Below, in pieces: positions 1 to 9,164 of a DNA stretch of 64,000 nucleotides. Numbering within the stretch: the stretch's first letter is position 1; each line of letters opens with the position of its first letter. Position numbers and translations under genes: made by a program. Under the pieces are notes generated by a model. The model was not told the DNA's origin. It ran no database searches and worked only from the letters and a program-made list of their open reading frames with translations. The DNA comes from Rhodoferax lacus. Its GTDB lineage: Bacteria; Pseudomonadota; Gammaproteobacteria; Burkholderiales; Burkholderiaceae_C. The stretch covers positions 1 through 64,000 of the forward strand of contig NZ_QFZK01000005.1 in the NCBI RefSeq assembly GCF_003415675.1, read 5' to 3'.

Positions 1-231
1 TGCGCAGGCAATCAGAGCATTGATGGCAAAACAGGTCAGACCGGGGTTGGCAAAACCCGTTTGGGGCGAAGCTCACAAAGAGCGCCGGAGCCGATAGAGG
101 AGCCAACCAGCGGATTCCATCAGGGGCAGCACACGCAAGTGCACAAAGCCCGGATATACGACTGCAATCTTCTCCTGTACGCCGTCAGATTCTGAAAGCT
201 TGCACAAACGGGGGCGTCCATATACGCCCCA
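1..231. other. Left-edge stretch without a supportable gene
   Basis: No complete gene can be supported here. Downstream of accD many Burkholderiales carry folC, but I do not recognise FolC sequence. On the minus strand a short frame starting with ATG near position 122 ends at about position 87, and two other minus frames remain open to the left edge without an obvious start or ribosome binding site. A gene running off the left edge is possible but not identifiable. Confidence 0.4.
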
Positions 232-289
232 AGCCGGGTTAGCCCCCTGAGGGGGCAGCGACCCACACGCAGTGGGGGAGCGTGGGGGC
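232..289 (-). repeat. Dispersed GC-rich repeat, copy 1
   Basis: On the minus strand this reads GCCCCCACGCTCCCCCAC, then GCGTGTGGGT, then GCTGCCCCC and GGGGGCTAACCCGGCT. It contains two hairpin-forming blocks. It begins exactly 2 nt after the accD stop codon. The same sequence with only a few differences occurs at 13348-13427, and a more diverged copy lies at 2061-2134. No poly-T tract follows, so it is not a classical terminator, although its position just after a stop would allow a role in 3'-end protection. Confidence 0.8.
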
Positions 290-291
290 TC

Positions 292-1164
292 CTAGTCCAC
301 AGCGTCAGCGGGCTGGCGCTGCAGCATCGCCAAGGTGTTGGCAATGGTCTTGCGCAGTTCACGGCGGTCGCTGATGAAGTCGATGGCGCCCTTGGTCTGC
401 AGGAACTCGGCGCGCTGAAAACCTTCGGGCAGGGTCACGCGCACGGTCGACTCAATCACGCGCGGGCCGGCAAAGCCGATCAGGGCCTTGGGCTCGGCAA
501 TCACCACATCACCCAGGAAGGCAAAGCCGGCGCTCACGCCACCCATGGTCGGGTCGGTCAGCACGCTGATATAGGGCAGGCCCTTCTTGGCCAGGCGGGT
601 CAGCGCAGCGTTGGTCTTGGCCATTTGCATCAGGCTCAAGAGGCCTTCTTGCATGCGCGCGCCACCGGTGGCGGTAAAGCAGATGAACGGCACCTTCTGT
701 TCGATGGCAGTTTCCACGCCGCGCACAAAGCGCTCGCCCACCACCGAGCCCATGCTGCCGCCCATGAATTCAAATTCAAAGCAGGCCGCCACTACGCTGA
801 TGCCCTGCACCGCGCCGCCCATCACCACCAGGGCATCGGTCTCGCCAGTGTTCTCCAGGGCTTCCTTCAGGCGCTCGGTGTACTTGCGGCTGTCCTTGAA
901 CTTGAGGGCGTCCACGGGCAGTACTTCCTGCCCGATCTCGAAGCGGCCTTCGTTGTCCAGAAACACATTCAGGCGCGCACGTGCGCCAATGCGGTGGTGG
1001 TGGCTGCAACCGGGGCAGACGTTCTGGTTTTGCTCCAGGTCGGTCTTGTACAGAACCGCTTCACAGCTGGGGCATTTGATCCACAGGCCTTCGGGCACCG
1101 AGCGGCGCTCGGTCGGGTCGGTGTGTTGAATCTTGGGGGGAAGTAATTTTTCTAGCCAGCTCAT
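292..1164 (-). CDS. accD: Acetyl-CoA carboxylase carboxyltransferase subunit beta
   Basis: This cytoplasmic subunit pairs with AccA to transfer carboxyl from carboxybiotin-BCCP to acetyl-CoA, giving malonyl-CoA for fatty acid synthesis. The 290-residue product has the N-terminal four-cysteine zinc finger (C31, C34, C50, C53) followed by the crotonase-like carboxyltransferase fold with the GGARMQEG and [11 protein letters not shown] motifs. The ATG at 1164 is preceded by GGAGAA at good spacing; longer readings upstream have no support. It is the last gene of the leftward trpFBA group, 58 bp after trpA. A copy of a dispersed repeat starts 2 nt beyond its stop. Confidence 0.97.
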   Translation of the reverse strand: MSWLEKLLPPKIQHTDPTERRSVPEGLWIKCPSCEAVLYKTDLEQNQNVCPGCSHHHRIGARARLNVFLDNEGRFEIGQEVLPVDALKFKDSRKYTERLKEALENTGETDALVVMGGAVQGISVVAACFEFEFMGGSMGSVVGERFVRGVETAIEQKVPFICFTATGGARMQEGLLSLMQMAKTNAALTRLAKKGLPYISVLTDPTMGGVSAGFAFLGDVVIAEPKALIGFAGPRVIESTVRVTLPEGFQRAEFLQTKGAIDFISDRRELRKTIANTLAMLQRQPADAVD

Positions 1165-1222
1165 GGGGTTCTCCGGTACAGGTTCCAGCGGGGTCGTGCG
1201 GGTAAGTGCGGGTGTGGGGCAA

Positions 1223-2056
1223 TTATGCGTCCATGGCCTGGCGGATTTCCGCCAGGAAGTTTTGGGCGGTAGCGGCCACCTGGTCGCGCGGCTGGTTTTC
1301 CAGCAGCTGGATGATGCGGCTGCCAATCACAACGGCATCGGCCACGCGCGAGATGGTGCGGGCAGTGGCGGCATCACGGATGCCAAAGCCCACGCCCACC
1401 GGCACGCTGATGTGCTGGCGTATGCGCGGCAACATGGCCTCCACTGCGTCGGTATCGAGCGCGCCCGAACCCGTCACGCCCTTGAGCGACACGTAGTACA
1501 CATAGCCGCTGGCCACGCGCGCCACCTGCGCCATGCGCGCATCGGTGCTGGTGGGTGCCAGCAAGAAGATCAGGTCCATCTGGTGTGCGCGCAGGTCGGC
1601 GGCAAAGGCTTCGCACTCTTCGGGAGGGTAGTCCACGATGAGAACACCGTCCACACCGGCTGCTGCCGCATCGCGTACAAAGGGGCCACCAGGCGTGCCC
1701 TGGGGAAAGCCCGCGGCATGTTTCTGGTCATAGCGCTCCACCGGGTTGGCGTAGCCCATCAGCACCACCGGGGTGGTGCTGTTGGTCTTGCGGAATTCGG
1801 CCACCATGGCCAGGATTTGGGGCAGGCCAATGCCAAAAGCCAGGGCCTTGTCGCCCGCCTTCTGGATCACCGGGCCGTCGGCGCTGGGGTCGGAGAAGGG
1901 CACGCCCAGCTCAATCACGTCGGCGCCACCGGCCACCATGCCGTGCATCAGCTCGGGCGTGACGTCGGCATAGGGGTAGCCTGCGGTGACAAAGGGGATC
2001 AGGGCCTTGCGGCCTTGGGCTTTCAGAGCCGCCAGGGTTGCGGTAATGCGGCTCAT
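1223..2056 (-). CDS. trpA: Tryptophan synthase alpha chain
   Basis: The alpha subunit cleaves indole-3-glycerol phosphate to indole and glyceraldehyde 3-phosphate, and passes indole through a tunnel to TrpB. The 277-residue TIM barrel shows both catalytic acids at their classical positions, E49 in [11 protein letters not shown] and D60 in SADGP, plus the phosphate-binding GFGI loop near the C-terminus. Its ATG overlaps the trpB stop by 4 bp (ATGA), so translation is probably coupled. The repeat copy at 2061-2134 lies immediately upstream, within the end of trpB, so the native ribosome binding region of trpA has been replaced by repeat sequence. Confidence 0.97.
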   Translation of the reverse strand: MSRITATLAALKAQGRKALIPFVTAGYPYADVTPELMHGMVAGGADVIELGVPFSDPSADGPVIQKAGDKALAFGIGLPQILAMVAEFRKTNSTTPVVLMGYANPVERYDQKHAAGFPQGTPGGPFVRDAAAAGVDGVLIVDYPPEECEAFAADLRAHQMDLIFLLAPTSTDARMAQVARVASGYVYYVSLKGVTGSGALDTDAVEAMLPRIRQHISVPVGVGFGIRDAATARTISRVADAVVIGSRIIQLLENQPRDQVAATAQNFLAEIRQAMDA

Positions 2057-3441
2057 GGACGTGCCCCCACGCTTGCCACTGCGTGTGCTGCGCTGCCCCC
2101 CGAGGGGGCCTTCGCGCCTTGGGGCGGCCCGGCGTCGCTCATCACTCCGTTCTTCACCAGGGTCACCGGTTGTTCGAGCATTACACCGCCTTTGACGGAC
2201 TGCCCCTTGCAACTCGGGCGGCAGAAGAAGTCGCCATTGCTCAGGTCGGCCACGGTGCCAATGTCCTTGTCGCCACGGCCCGACAGGTTGACCAGAATGC
2301 TCTGGTCCGCTCGCATGGTCTTGGCCAGCTTCATGGCGTAGGCCACGGCATGGCTGGATTCCAGCGCAGGAATGATGCCCTCGGTGCGGCACAGGTAGTG
2401 GAAGGCGTCCAGCGCCTCGGTGTCGGTAATGCCTACGTATTCGGCGCGGCCTATGTCGCTCAGGAAGGCGTGCTCCGGGCCCACGCCGGGGTAGTCCAGG
2501 CCGGCGCTGATGCTGTGCGTCTCTGTGACCTGGCCATTGTCGTCCTGCAGCACATAGGTGCGGTTGCCATGCAGCACGCCCGGGCTGCCGCGCTGGATGC
2601 TGGCCGAGTGCTTGCCGCTGTCCATGCCTTCTCCAGCAGCTTCCACACCAATCAGGCGTGTGCCTTCTTGCTTGATGTAGGGGTAGAAGATGCCCATGGC
2701 GTTCGAGCCACCGCCCACGCAGGCCACGACCACATCGGGCTGGGCGTTCTTGCAACCAGCGGCTGCCAGCATTTCGGGCATCTGCACCAGGCATTCATTG
2801 CCAATCACGCTCTGGAAGTCGCGCACCATCATGGGGTAGGGGTGTGGTCCGGCCACGGTGCCAATGATGTAGAAGGTGTTGTCCACATTGGCGACCCAGT
2901 CGCGCATGGCTTCGTTCAGGGCATCTTTGAGGGTCTTGCTGCCCGACTCCACCGGCACCACGGTGGCGCCCAGCAGCTTCATGCGGTAGACGTTGGGGCT
3001 TTGGCGCTTTACGTCTTCGCTGCCCATATAGACCACACACTCCAGGCCGTAGCGTGCACAGATGGTGGCCGTGGCCACACCGTGCTGGCCGGCACCGGTT
3101 TCGGCAATCACGCGCGGCTTGCCCATGCGCTTGGCCAGCATGGCCTGGCCTATGGTGTTGTTGATCTTGTGGGCGCCGGTGTGGTTCAGGTCTTCGCGCT
3201 TCAGAAAGATCTGCGCGCCGCCCATTTCACGGCTCATGCGGGCGGCGTGGTAGACGGGGGAGGGGCGGCCCACAAAGTGCGCCAGCTCGGACTGGAACTC
3301 GGCGATAAAGGCCGGGTCGTGCTGGTACTTGGCGTAGGCGTCTTTGAGCTCATTGATGGCGTGGGTGAGCGTCTCGGAGACAAAGCTGCCGCCGTATTTG
3401 CCAAAGTGACCGCTGAGGTCGGGTTGTGCGTATTCGTACAT
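2053..3441 (-). CDS. trpB: Tryptophan synthase beta chain with a repeat-derived C-terminal tail
   Basis: TrpB is the PLP enzyme that condenses indole with serine to give tryptophan, working as an alpha2-beta2 complex with TrpA. The PLP lysine is K92 in [10 protein letters not shown], and the phosphate-binding glycine-rich GGGSNA and the C-terminal SGRGDKD motifs are present. The start ATG directly abuts the trpF stop (TAAATG), with AGGA upstream inside trpF. At 462 residues it is longer than usual (about 400-430). The extra tail, roughly residues 437-461, is encoded by the dispersed repeat at 2061-2134 and reads as a low-complexity Pro/Gly/Ala/Ser stretch. Confidence 0.96.
   Translation of the reverse strand: MYEYAQPDLSGHFGKYGGSFVSETLTHAINELKDAYAKYQHDPAFIAEFQSELAHFVGRPSPVYHAARMSREMGGAQIFLKREDLNHTGAHKINNTIGQAMLAKRMGKPRVIAETGAGQHGVATATICARYGLECVVYMGSEDVKRQSPNVYRMKLLGATVVPVESGSKTLKDALNEAMRDWVANVDNTFYIIGTVAGPHPYPMMVRDFQSVIGNECLVQMPEMLAAAGCKNAQPDVVVACVGGGSNAMGIFYPYIKQEGTRLIGVEAAGEGMDSGKHSASIQRGSPGVLHGNRTYVLQDDNGQVTETHSISAGLDYPGVGPEHAFLSDIGRAEYVGITDTEALDAFHYLCRTEGIIPALESSHAVAYAMKLAKTMRADQSILVNLSGRGDKDIGTVADLSNGDFFCRPSCKGQSVKGGVMLEQPVTLVKNGVMSDAGPPQGAKAPSGGSAAHAVASVGARP
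2061..2134 (+). repeat. Dispersed GC-rich repeat, copy 2, inside the trpB 3' end
   Basis: On the plus strand this copy reads GTGCCCCCACGCTTGCCAC, then TGCGTGTGCTGCGCTGCC, then CCCCGAGGGGGC. It is related to the copies at 232-289 and 13348-13427 but more diverged, especially after the second hairpin. It lies antisense to trpB and trpA, is read as the last 25 or so codons of trpB, and ends 5 bp before the trpA start codon. Confidence 0.7.
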
Positions 3442-4152
3442 TTAAACAATTCCTGCAAGGCGTTGGTCGGCGGCGCGCACGGCGGCGACAAACTGGTTGA
3501 TCTTGATCGGGTCTTTGATGCCCTTGAGGGCCAAGCCCGCTGCGTCGGTGGCTTCGACGCCCGAGCTGATGTCCACAGCCAGGCTAAGACAGCGCGGCCG
3601 CAGCGTGGCGATGCCATCGCCCACGTTTGCTGAGTCGAGTCCACCACTCAAGACGAGCTGAGCGTTGACGCTTGGAGGAAGAAGTGACCAATTGAATACC
3701 TTGCCGCCTCCACCGTATCCGTCCACATGGGCGTCCAACAGAATGGCTTTGGCGTTTGAAAAGTCGTTGGCGTATTTTACGAGGTCAAAGTGTGCCGCAC
3801 CGTCGCCCAGGGGAATACGTGCCGCGCGCAGGTAAGGGCAGTTCGCAGCCGCAGCAGCCAGGCGGCTGTCGTCGGGGCTTTCGTCGCCATGGAATTGCAG
3901 GGTGGCGCCAGGGATCAGGCGGGCTGCTGCCTGCACTTCGGCCAGGCTGGCGTTGACGAACAGCAGTACCGGTGTGACAAAGGGTGGCAGGCGGCGCGCC
4001 AGCTCGGCGGCGCGCTCAGGCGTCACATAGCGTGGGCTCTTGGGGTAGAGCACAAAACCGACGGCGTCTGCTCCGGCAGCTACAGCCGCGTCCAGATCCT
4101 GTTCGCGGGTGATGCCGCAGATTTTGATGCGGGTACGGATTTGGAGGGTCAT
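3442..4152 (-). CDS. trpF: Phosphoribosylanthranilate isomerase
   Basis: TrpF carries out the Amadori rearrangement of phosphoribosylanthranilate in tryptophan synthesis. The 236-residue single-domain TIM barrel has the catalytic cysteine in KICGIT (C12), the catalytic aspartate in LLDAHVDGYGG, and the phosphate-binding LSGGLD motif. Its ATG overlaps the truA stop by 4 bp and its stop directly touches the trpB start, so truA-trpF-trpB-trpA are translationally linked. A slightly shorter start is possible because the family usually begins at RTRIKICG. No trp leader or attenuator is visible ahead of it. Confidence 0.96.
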   Translation of the reverse strand: MTLQIRTRIKICGITREQDLDAAVAAGADAVGFVLYPKSPRYVTPERAAELARRLPPFVTPVLLFVNASLAEVQAAARLIPGATLQFHGDESPDDSRLAAAAANCPYLRAARIPLGDGAAHFDLVKYANDFSNAKAILLDAHVDGYGGGGKVFNWSLLPPSVNAQLVLSGGLDSANVGDGIATLRPRCLSLAVDISSGVEATDAAGLALKGIKDPIKINQFVAAVRAADQRLAGIV

Positions 4153-4934
4153 GGAAGGCCATCATACGCAGGCGTGCGCTCGGGCATTCCCCATTGGGGG
4201 TCGTAGCGTGGTCCCAGGAAGTACAGGCCGTCGGGCGAGAAGGTGGGTGCTGCGGCATCGCGGTCGCGCGCGGCCAGCACCTCGGCCATCCACTCGGGTG
4301 GGCGCTTGCCCTGGCCGATCTGCACCAGGCAGCCCATGATGTTGCGGATCATGTGGTGCAAAAAGGCGTTGGCCTCGAACTCGATGCGCCAGTAGGCGCC
4401 GCGCTGGTGGATATCTATGGCCAGCATGTTCTTTACCGGGCTCAGCGCCTGGCAGGCTGAAGCCCTGAAGGAGGTGAAGTCGTGTTCGCCCAAGAGGATG
4501 CCTGCAGCCTGGCGCATGGCGCTCAGGTCCAGCGGCCGAAAGCTCCAGCCCACGCGGCCGGCGTCCACGCTGGGACGCACCGGTGACTCCAGCAGCACAT
4601 AGGCGTAGCGGCGCGAAGTAGCCGAGGCGCGGCAGTGGAAATCCTTTGATGTGAGCACCGCCCATTGCACGGCAATGTCGCGTGGCAGGTTTGCGTTGGT
4701 GCCGCGCACCCAGGCGTGGGTGTCGCGCTCGCGGTCACTGTCAAAGTGAACTACCTGCATCAGGGCATGCACGCCGGCATCGGTGCGGCCGGCACACAGG
4801 GTGGAGACACGCTGGGCGGTGAACTTGCCCAGCGCCTTCTCCAACTTGTCCTGCACCGTCAGGCCCGAGAGCTGGCTTTGCCAGCCCTGGTAGGCCTGGC
4901 CGTTGTAGCTAACGCCCAATACCACCCTCACCAT
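4149..4934 (-). CDS. truA: tRNA pseudouridine(38-40) synthase
   Basis: TruA converts uridines 38-40 of the tRNA anticodon arm to pseudouridine. The product is 261 residues from the ATG at 4934, which places the catalytic aspartate at D52 in AGRTDAGVHA. An in-frame TTG seven codons upstream (4955) is a possible alternative with a weak GAGG ahead of it; I prefer the ATG because the family characteristically begins with a residue pattern like MVRVVLGVSY. The gene lies between fimV and trpF, and its stop overlaps the trpF start (ATGA). The truA-trpF linkage is common in proteobacteria. Confidence 0.95.
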   Translation of the reverse strand: MVRVVLGVSYNGQAYQGWQSQLSGLTVQDKLEKALGKFTAQRVSTLCAGRTDAGVHALMQVVHFDSDRERDTHAWVRGTNANLPRDIAVQWAVLTSKDFHCRASATSRRYAYVLLESPVRPSVDAGRVGWSFRPLDLSAMRQAAGILLGEHDFTSFRASACQALSPVKNMLAIDIHQRGAYWRIEFEANAFLHHMIRNIMGCLVQIGQGKRPPEWMAEVLAARDRDAAAPTFSPDGLYFLGPRYDPQWGMPERTPAYDGLP

Positions 4935-4978
4935 GGGACGCTCGCTGCTAACCAATCCAAACCGGCCTGCCTCAAGCC

Positions 4979-7576
4979 CTAGCTCAGTTTGGACAGTGCG
5001 CGTTGGGCTTTTTCGCGCAGGTCACCGGTAGCCTCGGCCACCACCTCTTCAATCAGGGCGCGGGCACCATCCTGGTCGCCGATAGACACAAACTCTTCCG
5101 CCAGTGCCAGCTTGGTTTCCAGCGAGTTGTCGCCATAGGACGAACTGTCTTCCGCTTCCGCTTCTGCGGGCTCAGCAGGGCTGGTTGTGCTGGGGCCCAA
5201 GTCCAAAGAGAGGGAACCCAAGTCAAATTCCAGCATGCCTTCGTCGATGTTGGCCGGGGCTTCTTCTTTGGCCTCCATCGTGCTTGCGGCTGCAACTGCC
5301 ATGGCAATGGGGTCCGGGTCGCCGGGAGGATTCAGGCTCAAGCCATCTTCTGCAAAAGACAGGTCGGGCAGAGCCTGAGGGAAATCAAATTGCGTGGACA
5401 GTTCGTCTGCTGCAGCAGGCGCCACACTCGCCGTGGGCTCCAAATCTCCAGGGCCTGAAATGTCAAAGTCCAGCGTATTGGAGATGGGCATGTCTTGCTC
5501 TGCCATCTTCACTGTTTCCTGCGCTGCATAGTCCGTCAGTGGGGCAGCTGCTGATGCGGCGGCTTCCTCTGCGGAGAAGTCCAGGTCAAGGTCAAGATCC
5601 GAGCCGGCTTCCTGCATCTCTGGCAGTGCCGAGTTCAGCACCGTGCTGTCACCGCCCAGCGCCGCCGAGTCGGTTGTCGGCTCCAGGCTGCCAAAGGCAC
5701 TCAAAGTCGCGCCACCAGGCTGGTACAGAGGGTTTTGTGGGTCGATCGTCAGGCCCAGCTCACAGATGCGGCTCCATTCAGGGCTGTCTGCACCCACCAG
5801 CTGGAAGGCAGTGTTGGCGCTGGCCATGAAGTTGGCGGCGTCACGGCGCTTGGCATACACATCGAGCAATTTGCTGTGGATAGCCAGTCGCTCCGGATTG
5901 TGGCGCACCGCTTCTTTCAGTATCTCCTCGGCTTGTACGTCACGGCCATAGGCAAGATAAACATCGGCCTCGGCAACCGGGTCCACATCGTCTGCAGCGC
6001 CGAGCTGGCTGCTGGTGTATGACAGGGACGAGTTTCCGTTGGAAGCGTCTTGTGCAGTATCCACACGCTGCCCGCCGCTTGCACCAAAGAAGGAGTCCGG
6101 CTGCAGGCGGCTCTCCAGGAAGGAACTGTCCACGTGCGACGCGCGTTTCTTGTTCTGTTGGCGCCGGTAGAGGGCAAATCCGCCCAACAGTGCCAGCAAG
6201 CCACCACCGGCCAGGGGCAGTGTCGGGTCTTCCATCAGGTCATCTACCAAGCTGGACTCTGCAACCGGTGCTGCCACCGGTAGCGTGGGCTTTGCTGGCG
6301 CTGAGGCAGCCGATGCAGGTGGCGCAGGTGCGGCCACTGGCGCTGATGCCACGGGAACTGTGGCCGGGGCTTGTGCTACTTCAACTTTTGGCGCTACGAC
6401 AGCAGGCGCTGGTTGAGAGGCCGCCGCCGCTACAGCAGGTGCCGCCTTGGGCGCGCTGGCTGCACTTGCTGCGCTCAGTTTATTCAGGTCGGCGATATTT
6501 TTGGCCAACTCGGCTGCACGTGTCGCGGCATCCTTTTCAGCACGCTCCTTGGCAATCTTTGCTTCGTCGGTTTTGGCTTGCAATGCGCCCTTGGACAGGG
6601 TCAGTTTGTCGGCTGCGTTGCTCGCCGCCTTTTTATCTTCTACCTTGGCGTCCACACTGCCGGCCGCCTTGCGGTTGGTGGCCTCGACCGCAGTTTTCGG
6701 CGCGTTGTCGGCAAGGCTGCGGCGGAATTCGTTGAAGTCCTTGCTTTGTGCCAGCACCGTCTGTGCCGCTTCTGCAGCGGGTACCGATTTGGCTTGCTCA
6801 GAAGTGGGCAAGTCCACCAGAGCACCGGCGCGCAGGCGGTTCAGGTTGCCCTTTGCAAAGGCGTCCGGATTGGCGCGCAACAGGGCCACCAGCATCTGGT
6901 CAAGGGACACGTCGCTGGTTTTGTTTCGCAGGGCCAGCTTGCTGGCCGAGTCGCCTGCCACTACTTTGACCTGCTGTGTGCCAGTCGCGGCAGCAGGAGG
7001 CGCTTTGGCAGCAACGGCTACGGGTGCTGGCTTGCTGGCAACCGGTGCGGACTCGGTGGCCTGTGCGGCAACAGGTGCTGCTGCAACTTTGGCAGGCACC
7101 GATACGGGCGCTGCAGTGTTGGTTTGCGGCAGCGTAGGAGCAACGGCAACTTGCTTGAGTGACGCTGGGTCAAACAGCATGGTGTAGTCACGCACGATGC
7201 GACCAGAAGACCAACTGGCTTCCAGAATCATGTCCACAAAGGGCTCATTGATGGCGCGGTCACTGCTGAGGCGAATGTACGCACGCCCGTCGGATCTGCG
7301 CGCCAACGTGGCCTGCAAGCCCGACATCGCAGGGTTGTACTCCAGACCAGCCGCTGTAAAGGCAGCAGGCGAAGCCACATTGGCCTTGAGGGAGGCAGCC
7401 TCTTCCGCGCTGATGTTGGGGACTTCGATTTCAGCCTTGAGCGGCTCTCCCAACGCTGACAGAACAGTAATGCGGCCCAGAGACAACGCAAAAACCTCGC
7501 TTGCGTGCAGGCTCAATAGCGCTACGGCAGCAGCTGCAATGGCGGTCCTGTGCCAACGATGTGACTTTTCGATCAA
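4979..7576 (-). CDS. fimV: FimV-like peptidoglycan-associated polar scaffold protein
   Basis: FimV-family proteins are inner-membrane hubs that bind peptidoglycan and organise type IV pili and polar chemosensory complexes. The 865-residue product has an N-terminal signal sequence ending near residue 31, the conserved FimV N-terminal domain (SLGRITVLSALGEPL), a LysM-like segment around residues 205-260, a long Ala/Pro/Val-rich linker, one transmembrane helix near residue 455 followed by basic residues, an acidic cytoplasmic region with a TPR-like block, and the conserved C-terminal domain with AEEFVSIGDQDGARALIEEV. The start is TTG at 7576, fixed by a perfect GGAGG 8 nt upstream and the lack of any ATG before residue 100. 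It lies between asd and truA. Confidence 0.9.
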   Translation of the reverse strand: MIEKSHRWHRTAIAAAAVALLSLHASEVFALSLGRITVLSALGEPLKAEIEVPNISAEEAASLKANVASPAAFTAAGLEYNPAMSGLQATLARRSDGRAYIRLSSDRAINEPFVDMILEASWSSGRIVRDYTMLFDPASLKQVAVAPTLPQTNTAAPVSVPAKVAAAPVAAQATESAPVASKPAPVAVAAKAPPAAATGTQQVKVVAGDSASKLALRNKTSDVSLDQMLVALLRANPDAFAKGNLNRLRAGALVDLPTSEQAKSVPAAEAAQTVLAQSKDFNEFRRSLADNAPKTAVEATNRKAAGSVDAKVEDKKAASNAADKLTLSKGALQAKTDEAKIAKERAEKDAATRAAELAKNIADLNKLSAASAASAPKAAPAVAAAASQPAPAVVAPKVEVAQAPATVPVASAPVAAPAPPASAASAPAKPTLPVAAPVAESSLVDDLMEDPTLPLAGGGLLALLGGFALYRRQQNKKRASHVDSSFLESRLQPDSFFGASGGQRVDTAQDASNGNSSLSYTSSQLGAADDVDPVAEADVYLAYGRDVQAEEILKEAVRHNPERLAIHSKLLDVYAKRRDAANFMASANTAFQLVGADSPEWSRICELGLTIDPQNPLYQPGGATLSAFGSLEPTTDSAALGGDSTVLNSALPEMQEAGSDLDLDLDFSAEEAAASAAAPLTDYAAQETVKMAEQDMPISNTLDFDISGPGDLEPTASVAPAAADELSTQFDFPQALPDLSFAEDGLSLNPPGDPDPIAMAVAAASTMEAKEEAPANIDEGMLEFDLGSLSLDLGPSTTSPAEPAEAEAEDSSSYGDNSLETKLALAEEFVSIGDQDGARALIEEVVAEATGDLREKAQRALSKLS

Positions 7577-7589
7577 TTTCTTAGCCTCC
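7577..7589 (-). promoter_or_regulatory. Strong ribosome binding site that fixes the fimV TTG start
   Basis: On the minus strand GGAGG (7585-7589) is followed by an 8-nt spacer and TTG at 7576. No ATG or GTG is available in frame before the signal peptide, so this site decides the start codon. Confidence 0.8.
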
Positions 7590-7763
7590 GGTGTTCAGGC
7601 GAGCTCCAGCATTTGGCTGTATCCGGGCTCTGGATCCTGAATCTAAAAACGTAAAAAGTACCATAACATCAATGTCTTAGGCTGACAAGCTAAGGAAGAG
7701 CTTAAGTTTGTAAGCTTCCGATTGAATGGTACCCGGTTGGCAAGGGTTGTTGTCTTGGGGCAA

Positions 7764-7791
7764 CGACTGGGAACTATCAGGTACCCAGTCG
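7764..7791. other. Hairpin in the asd-fimV gap
   Basis: CGACTGGG (7764-7771) pairs perfectly with CCCAGTCG (7784-7791) across a 12-nt loop, just downstream of the asd stop on the minus strand. No T-run follows on either strand, so this is not a typical intrinsic terminator; it may stabilise the asd mRNA 3' end. The rest of the 7577-7807 gap probably holds a fimV promoter, but I see no clear consensus. Confidence 0.5.
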
Positions 7792-7807
7792 CTGCTTACT
7801 TCATCGT

Positions 7808-8944
7808 TCAGGCCTGCAACAGGATGCGCAGCATGCGGCGCAGCGGCTCGGCCGCACCCCACAGCAACTGGTCGCCGATGGTAAAGGCGCCCACATACTC
7901 CGGGCCCATGGCCATTTTGCGGATGCGGCCCACGGGGATGGTCATGGTGCCGGTCACGGCCACGGGGGTCAGGTCCTTGATCGTCGCTTCACGGGTGTTG
8001 GGCACCACCTTGACCCACTGGTTGTCAGCGGCAATCATGGCTTCGATATCTGCCACGGGTACGTCCTTGCGCAATTTGAAGGTCAGGGCCTGGCTGTGGC
8101 AGCGCATGGCACCCACGCGCACGCAGAAGCCGTCCACGGGTGTTTCGATAGAGCCGAAGTCCGGGCCCTGGCCCAGGATCTTGTTGGTCTCGGCCATGCC
8201 TTTCCATTCTTCCTTGGACATGCCATTGCCGAGATCCTTGTCGATCCAGGGGATCAGCGAGCCGCCCAAGGGCACGCCGAAGTTGGCTGTCTCAGAGGCA
8301 GTCAGGCTGCGCTGCTTGGCGATGACCTTGCGGTCGATTTCCAGGATGGCGCTCTTGGGGTCGTCCAGCATGGACTTCACTTCGGCATTCAGCGTGCCGT
8401 ACTGCGTGAGCAACTCGCGCATGTGCTGGGCACCGCCGCCGCTGGCTGCCTGGTAGGTCTGGGTGGACATCCACTCGACCAGACCGGCCTTGTACAGCGC
8501 GCCCACGCCCATGAGCATGCAGCTCACGGTGCAGTTGCCGCCCACCCAGTTCTTGCCGCCGCTGGCCAGGGCTTTCTGGATCACCGGCATGTTGACCGGG
8601 TCCAGGATGATCACGGCTTCCTTTTCCATGCGCAGGGTGGAGGCCGCATCAATCCAGTGGCCGTTCCAGCCTGCTGCGCGCAGCTTGGGGAAAACCTCGG
8701 AGGTGTAGTCACCGCCCTGGGCGCTGATGATGATGTCGCAGCGCTTGAGGGCTGCGATATCAAAGGCATCCTGCAGCGTGGTCTCGTTCTTGGCGAGTGC
8801 CGGTGCTTTGCCGCCCGCGTTGGAGGTGGAGAAAAACAGGGGCTCGATGAGGTCGAAGTCGCCCTCGGCCTGCATACGGTCGATCAGGACCGAACCCACC
8901 ATGCCACGCCAGCCCACCAGGCCGACCAGATTTCCGATTTTCAT
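7808..8944 (-). CDS. asd: Aspartate-semialdehyde dehydrogenase
   Basis: Asd reduces aspartyl phosphate to aspartate semialdehyde with NADPH, the branch point to lysine/diaminopimelate, threonine and methionine. The 378-residue product has the N-terminal NADP-binding [10 protein letters not shown], the catalytic cysteine in GGNCTVSCM, and the [10 protein letters not shown] substrate-binding region. Its length and these motifs match the gammaproteobacterial-type Asd. It lies between leuB and fimV on the minus strand. The window also carries lysA and thrB, further steps in the same pathway, far from this gene. Confidence 0.97.
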   Translation of the reverse strand: MKIGNLVGLVGWRGMVGSVLIDRMQAEGDFDLIEPLFFSTSNAGGKAPALAKNETTLQDAFDIAALKRCDIIISAQGGDYTSEVFPKLRAAGWNGHWIDAASTLRMEKEAVIILDPVNMPVIQKALASGGKNWVGGNCTVSCMLMGVGALYKAGLVEWMSTQTYQAASGGGAQHMRELLTQYGTLNAEVKSMLDDPKSAILEIDRKVIAKQRSLTASETANFGVPLGGSLIPWIDKDLGNGMSKEEWKGMAETNKILGQGPDFGSIETPVDGFCVRVGAMRCHSQALTFKLRKDVPVADIEAMIAADNQWVKVVPNTREATIKDLTPVAVTGTMTIPVGRIRKMAMGPEYVGAFTIGDQLLWGAAEPLRRMLRILLQA

Positions 8945-9030
8945 GACTAAAGCCCTTTCAGATTTACGAAATAGATAATTTCATCTGCCCGGCTCGTCTG
9001 GCCGGTAGGGGCGCGACGAACCGGGCTGTG

Positions 9031-9141
9031 TCAGCCGGTAATTGTCTTGGTCACAATGGACCCCGCCGCTGCAACGTGCGCGCACACCTCGGCACAGACG
9101 GAGAACATCCGGTCGGAGCTTGGGTTGTGGCTGTGTTGCAT
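9031..9141 (-). CDS. Possible 36-residue small protein between leuB and asd
   Basis: A short frame begins MQHSHNPSSD and contains CAEVCAHVAAAG. I do not recognise it. Its ATG lies 7 nt after a TACAAT hexamer (9154-9149 on the minus strand), the same arrangement seen at several real genes in this window, and it has no Shine-Dalgarno. Codon use in so short a frame is uninformative. It could be a small protein, a remnant, or chance. The 220-bp gap otherwise shows nothing I can name. Confidence 0.25.
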   Translation of the reverse strand: MQHSHNPSSDRMFSVCAEVCAHVAAAGSIVTKTITG

Positions 9142-9164
9142 GGCGGGTATTGTAAGGGCAAGGC

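Noticed and set aside
1..231. A partial folC gene at the left edge
   Set aside because: Expected by gene order, but no FolC-like sequence is recognisable in the minus-strand frames.
1133..3633. Long plus-strand open frames opposite trpA and trpB
   Set aside because: Histidine/glycine-rich shadows of GC-rich genes on the other strand, with no recognisable domain.
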